DNA of 64,000 nucleotides from Poecilobothrus nobilitatus (taxonomy: Eukaryota > Arthropoda > Insecta > Diptera > Dolichopodidae): contig OX352773.1 in the NCBI GenBank assembly GCA_947095535.1, forward strand, positions 129,906,830 to 129,970,829, read 5' to 3'. The position numbers were made by a program, and so were the translations under genes. The notes below the pieces were generated by a model. It made no database searches, had not been told where the DNA came from, and saw only the letters and a program-made list of their open reading frames with translations. Below are positions 59,501-64,000 of the stretch, piece after piece. How positions within the stretch are numbered: position 1 is the stretch's first letter; each line of letters begins with the position of its first letter.

Positions 59501-59963
59501 TATGTTGCATTATTTCATCATATATGTTTGTTAGCTGGATTTCCTCACTTACAACCCTCATTTTGGTATTAAAGGATTTGATTGAAAGAAGTATATTATC
59601 TTCATCTCCATCACCAGTTTTTTCAGGTTTTCCTACTTTCATATATTCAGCAAACAACTCCATATTAAATTTATACGCACGATGTTTTGTTATCATATTT
59701 TTAAATAATTCTATTATTTTATCTTTAAAATTATGTAGAAACTCTTCTGGTAGTATAATGCTTTCATCCTTGTTTTCTAAAACATATGTCTCTACACGCT
59801 CATCAAAACTACTTTTAATAGATTTCCAACTCTCATCTACTAAAATTGCTGAATTTTTCTTATATAAAAAAGTTCTTAAATGGTAGATCCAATTTTTTAA
59901 ACAGACTTCAATTTTACAGTCTAGACAAAATTTTGTTGATGTATTTTCCGCTGAACGTTTCAT
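56509..59963 (-). pseudogene. Protein-primed family B DNA polymerase
   Basis: Five minus-strand ORFs in order (59244-59963, 58429-59208, 58038-58454, 57637-58068, 56509-57567) make up about 1150 codons, the usual Polinton size. The N-terminal part is Polinton-specific with a Cys pair near the start. The exonuclease domain starts with TVYADFECIL (Exo I). The palm has VYLDLNNLYGFA (motif A), a RATNEFDKSFFKLINNATFGK stretch (motif B region) and LNYMDTDSFIY (motif C with both Asp). Small overlaps or gaps between the ORFs mark four frameshifts. The catalytic residues remain readable. The enzyme would replicate the element from a terminal protein primer. Confidence 0.92.
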
Positions 59964-60984
59964 TTCTATTTTTCTTTTCTTTTTTAAATTAAAAAATTAA
60001 TTAAATAAAACTGTACTAGAGTGATACTGTTATATTACAGTTGAACGATTCAATAAAACAAAAGCTAAAAAAATTAAATATTAGTATATTATGGTTAGAA
60101 GTAATTTATAAATAAGTTCATCAATACACTCATACTTATACACTTTTTCTTTTTTATATATTTCAACTATAGGAATCTCCCTGACGTCATATTTGATTTT
60201 TTTAATAAAGAACTAAATTCCTGCTTCTAAAAATTTTTTATTTTCTTATCGGCACAATTTTAATTTTTCACAATTGCTTCATATAATATCATTCATATAA
60301 GACCAATAAGAACTTAAAAAAAATTAAAACCGAAATTTTTCATTTTTTCATTTTCCTATTTCAAAATCGTTCTTTTTACAGATACTTTACATAAAATTTC
60401 TATTTTGCTGACACAATCATACAAACATCCATTCTTCACCCCCCATTTAAATAATAAAACAATTAAAACAGCAAAACAAAATTCTAAATTTTAAATTTTA
60501 AACTCTTATCACAAAACCACAAACATTCACTACATACTATAGGGTATTTTTATAATTTCACTACATCTTTACATTTATAATATAATCTATTCAAAACCCA
60601 ATACATGCTTCCAACAACTTCGACAGGTTCACTTATCAACATCTCTACTGAAGTTTCAAGCTTCCTCCCACTCTACCCAATTTCAACTACCATTTCAAAA
60701 CCTAATACTTCCGAAATCAACAACTGCGTCTGTACCGGCAGCTCTAGGCACTACAATTTCAACAAATAACATTCTCTCATTTAATTAAATCATTCAACCT
60801 TCTAATCCTAAAATCTATTTCATTATACTTTACACTTAATTCTCACTTTCAAATTAACGAACACTATATTCAAAAACTTTCAAAATAACGAACACTAGAT
60901 TCAAAATAACAACTGTCAAAATATTGCGATGTCATCTGACAGCCCCAGAAACCCCATATCCTATCTACTCGTATGTACATTAAT
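59964..60984. other. Right flank of the Polinton, no genes
   Basis: About 1 kb with a C-rich top strand compared with its surroundings (60420-60760) and a repeated AACGAACACTA motif near 60857 and 60887. This should contain the right terminus of the element, but no inverted copy of the left end (45514 onwards) was seen. Confidence 0.5.
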
Positions 60985-61700
60985 GATAGTCACCTATATA
61001 TGATATACTGCTCATATATTCTCTCCAATATTACATACCTAAATCCAATATGGAGCAGTACGTCATTATGCAATGTAAACAAAATTGACGTTCTGCACAA
61101 AAAAGCTATAAAAACTATTCATAAATATATTAGAAGATTTCCTACGAACTTACTATACACTCAGCGGTACTTAAACTTCATTAGCATCTGCAAATATGAA
61201 TTATATATAATAGCGTTTAAATCATTAATGACAAAATCAAGCATAATTTTATATTGAATAGGATGTTTCACATCCATAATCCACAACACCAGAAATAAAT
61301 CTAATTTCTATTTAAATTTATTTAGAACAAATAATCAAACTAAAAATTGTTTGTATAAGTGTTTGAAAGCTTTCAATGAGTTACCAACTGAATTGAAGAA
61401 TATTGATAATATAGTATTATTTAAACATAAAATTGGAGAACATATTAATTCTATATAAATAATTTTGTGAGTTTGTTTCTCAATTTTTTTTTTTTTTAAT
61501 TGTTAAATAATTTTTTTTTCAATTTTCTTCTTTGTTGTTTATATCTTATTTCAATATTCAAAATTGACGTTTATTTATTAAAAATTATGCGACCATACGG
61601 CTACGGCTAAGGTCTTTAGTTTTAAGTAAAATCTATAGATAAAATTGTAAATATTATTGTATTAATCAAAAAAAATTATTGAATTAATAAAGAAAAAAAA
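60985..61700 (+). pseudogene. CR1/Jockey-group RT C-terminus and 3' UTR
   Basis: The ORF 60973-61257 carries a thumb-type segment (YCSYILSNITYLNPIW, LHKKAIKTIHK). A second frame to 61458 has FYLNLFRTNNQTKN and CLKAFNELPTELKN, the end of CR1/Jockey-type RT proteins. A UTR and an A-rich tail (61680-61700) follow. It could be the 3' remainder of the element whose ORF1 lies at 43936, separated by the Polinton insertion plus a deletion. Confidence 0.65.
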
Positions 61701-61864
61701 AATATGTGTTAGAAGTGTTAAGTTTTATATCAAATAAAGATGATATTTTTTGTTTTAATTCTAATGTATTATTGTTGTTACTATCATTATTATTATTATT
61801 AATGTTATTATTGTTATTATTGCTAAGATCAATACTGTCATTAAGATCAATACTGTCATTATCA

Positions 61865-61905
<41 letters not shown>

Positions 61906-62283
61906 GCTATTTTTATTATTATTACTATTACTATTACTGTTATTATTATTATTATCATTATTATCGTTATTATTATTGTTATTATTATCATTATTATTAT
62001 TATTAATGTTGTCATTATCATTATTATTACTGTAATTAGTACTGTAATTATTACTAATACTATTAACAACATTAATATAATTATCATCGATATTGTCATT
62101 ATCATCATTATCTGTATTAATTGGTAATGTGAGAAATTGACTTGAGAAATTTGTAAATTTATTAAATGTGGAGTAAACAGTGCTTTTTATAAAGAGGTAG
62201 TTTACGTAAAGTAAAATTGTTACTAGATAAATCAGAATCAGTGTCATTGTGTTGTAAGTTTGATAATGTCTGAGTAGGTACAT
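61684..62283 (-). pseudogene. Asn-repeat tract in retrotransposon ORF1-like region
   Basis: An imperfect (ATT)n microsatellite at 61755-62110 on the plus strand encodes Asn/Asp runs on the minus strand in an ORF of 199 codons. Upstream on the minus strand (62300-62500) another frame reads KSFKVMVSKSKVHVITN and NWGKGTLI, resembling an ORF1 nucleocapsid-type segment of a Jockey-group element. The Asn ORF itself is most likely repeat expansion in a dead ORF. The plus-strand Leu-rich reading is a shadow. Confidence 0.45.
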
Positions 62284-62519
62284 TTACTTTATTAGAGGAA
62301 GTGGTAAAAGGATTTAAAAGAGGTGACTTTTTCTGTGATGGTGCTATTTTAAAGTTATTATTGGGAGTGTCTTTTTGGATAAAATTTTAAATTAAGGTAC
62401 CTTTACCCCAATTTTTTGTGTTCGTTATTACATGAACTTTAGATTTAGATACCATAACTTTAAAAGATTTGTATTTGGGTCGGTATTTTAAATTTTTAGG
62501 TGTAATATTTGTAACATGA

Positions 62520-63130
62520 ATCAATTAACAACTTAGTAATACTTTTTGTATTTGATCTGGCTGGAAATTTTGAAAAATAAAGCAGATGACTATCACTGGT
62601 AGAACTGGAATTTGTGTGCTTTGTTGAGGCAGGAAGTAAGAAATCTACTTTTATATACAACTAATATTTATAAACAAATAATAAATACAGTCAAAATTAA
62701 CTACTTAAAAAATATTGAATATAACCCTTATAAGCAAGTATCGTCATCATATATAAAATATAATAATGCAATAAAATTGCACATACAAAACAACAATAAA
62801 ATATAAAAGTACAACTATCATCTGGGAGTGGTAATTAATATAGTACGGGATAATTAATACACAATTACCGCAAGCACAAATACCAAACAACAATAAATTA
62901 GGAATATCAGCATGCACAAGTGAGTTTTCAAAGTATAAGTCGCAAAAGCGCACAACAATTTCGTTAATTGCACAGGCGCAATTACTTCGAAGTTAACGCA
63001 ATCATAATAACAAAAAAATTAGTGACACCCACCTACCATAGTAAGGAAAAATCACAAACACATATTAAGGCCATAGAGTTATAGTGTAACAGGATCACAT
63101 TCAAATTAAAATAACAGGAACGCAAATATC
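62520..63130. other. Non-coding stretch
   Basis: No gene recognised; probably 5' UTR of the ORF1 that starts at 63143. Confidence 0.4.
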
Positions 63131-63142
63131 AATGAAGAAAAA

Positions 63143-63960
63143 ATGGCAGTGAAAAACAATGTGAATAACATTAAACATCCGTGTAAAAATTGGAACGAAG
63201 ATGCCACAGAGTTAAAATTTGCCCTATTTTGCGATGGTTACTGTGACAAATGGATGCATGCAAGATGTGCCGGCATAACAGACAGTAAATGTAACAAAAT
63301 TAAGGACTTGGGGGATTTAGTGTTATGGTCAACAAAACAAAAACAATAAACATACTGGAAGCGGAACAAGCAGCAAACAATGGACTGGCATGGGAAAGCA
63401 GATTCAAGGAAATAAACGAAGAACTAGGCGAACTAAACAATAAGCTTAACAAGATAAACAAGGAAAATACAAAACGGAATACTAAATATCATATGCGGAA
63501 ATAATCAGAACAACCATAGAGGATAATAATAAATCATACAAATGCAATAAAACAATAATAAACTGAAAATAACCCAGACATCGGAAGTAACGAAAAAGAA
63601 AATCAAAGAAAATATTATACCGGCAAAGTTGAAAACACCTATTACAATATTTAGGAGCATAAAAGACGGGGGAATAGTGATCAGCTCAACAAGTGAAGGA
63701 AATAACAACACACTAAAAGGTGAACTAGAAAGAAGATGCTAGAAAATGACTATAAGATCACCAACGTCAGACAGATAAATCTTAGGGTAAAAATTGTGGG
63801 AGTAAAGAGAAACTATACGAAGGAAGAACTAAAGAAAGAGATCACGCAGCTTAACCAACACATAGAAGAAGAAGATGGCATAAAGATAGTACATTCGAAG
63901 GAAGACCAGGCAACAAGAAGATGGACCTTGTACATGGAGGTTGCAGGAACGTAATTTACA
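63143..63960 (+). pseudogene. Non-LTR retrotransposon ORF1 with PHD-like finger
   Basis: The ATG at 63143 opens a zinc-finger reading with CKNW, FCDGYCDKWMHARCAGI, a PHD-type core. Stops and frameshifts follow. A coiled-coil frame (KEINEELGELNNKLNKI) lies near 63400-63460. The ORF 63736-63954 has INLRVKIVGV and a QLNQHIEEEDG segment, matching RNA-binding parts of ORF1 proteins, with a stop at 63952. The window ends before ORF2. Confidence 0.6.
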
Positions 63961-64000
63961 AAAATGATAAACAGACACATAAATATAGACTGGAAATCTT

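Larger units (their letters stand above)
45514..60000. mobile_element. Polinton/Maverick (adintovirus-like) element, degenerate
   Basis: About 14.5 kb with the full logic of a self-synthesising DNA element: integrase, protein-primed polymerase, packaging ATPase, adenovirus-type protease, penton-like and double-jelly-roll capsid proteins and a phospholipase-type minor capsid protein. The left limit is the sharp break at 45513; the right limit is uncertain, between the polymerase start (59963) and the CR1-group tail near 60985. No terminal inverted repeats or 6 bp target duplication could be found by eye. Nearly every recognised gene carries stops or frameshifts, so the copy is an inactive fossil. 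Confidence 0.92.

Noticed and set aside
45514..60000. Terminal inverted repeats of the Polinton
   Set aside because: No inverse of the left end was found between 59964 and 60985 by eye; not claimed.
61706..62108. Leu-rich and Ile-rich ORFs
   Set aside because: Other frames of the ATT microsatellite.

Overview
The window is nuclear DNA of an insect. A cyclorrhaphan fly is the best guess, which is inference. The base composition is very AT-rich, TATGTATGTACATA-type motifs are scattered throughout, a GACGGACGGAC...ATCGCTAAATCGACTC motif of the kind common in dipteran repeats is present, and the one host gene has introns of 53-139 bp. Almost everything else is repeats and transposable elements.

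Layout. 1-8262: a 3.47 kb non-coding unit repeated in tandem two and a half times, each complete copy carrying a MITE; the third copy holds a further 493 bp MITE with an 8 bp target duplication. 8263-19235: a gene-poor repeat field with a spliced but broken THAP-domain fragment, a nested foldback structure, a 142 bp satellite inside a larger element, a 36 bp minisatellite and a perfect palindrome with 69 bp arms. 19236-22117: the only intact host gene, a ten-exon orthologue of the mitochondrial half-ABC transporter ABCB8. 21864-31553: a segmental duplication whose unit runs from the last exons of ABCB8 into a LOA-type non-LTR retrotransposon; only the first copy carries a 1572 bp hAT-like insertion, and the second copy shows its empty site. 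31554-34200: the rest of the second LOA copy, interrupted by a CR1/Jockey-group fragment that carries part of a tRNA-derived SINE. 34990-41690: a decayed CR1-group element split by a LOA-type element (35921-40243) flanked by an 11 bp target duplication.

43840-61700: a CR1-group ORF1 with a SINE in the ORF1-ORF2 spacer, broken at 45513 by a roughly 14.5 kb Polinton/Maverick (adintovirus-like) element; a CR1-group reverse transcriptase tail follows. The Polinton-like element has a virus-like gene set: retroviral-type integrase with chromodomain, packaging ATPase, phospholipase A2-type minor capsid protein, adenain-like protease, penton-like and double-jelly-roll capsid proteins, a DUF8207-like protein and a protein-primed family B DNA polymerase. 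Genes at the two ends (integrase to ATPase, and polymerase) are on the minus strand, and the capsid/protease block is on the plus strand. Nearly every recognised gene has stops or frameshifts and no terminal repeats could be found, so it is a dead endogenous copy. 61700-64000: an Asn-codon microsatellite inside a decayed retrotransposon ORF1-like region, then another non-LTR ORF1.

The ABCB8 gene presumably works in the mitochondrial inner membrane. The other coding regions are remains of selfish elements; their nesting gives a relative order of insertion events. All identifications were made by reading the sequence, without database searches.
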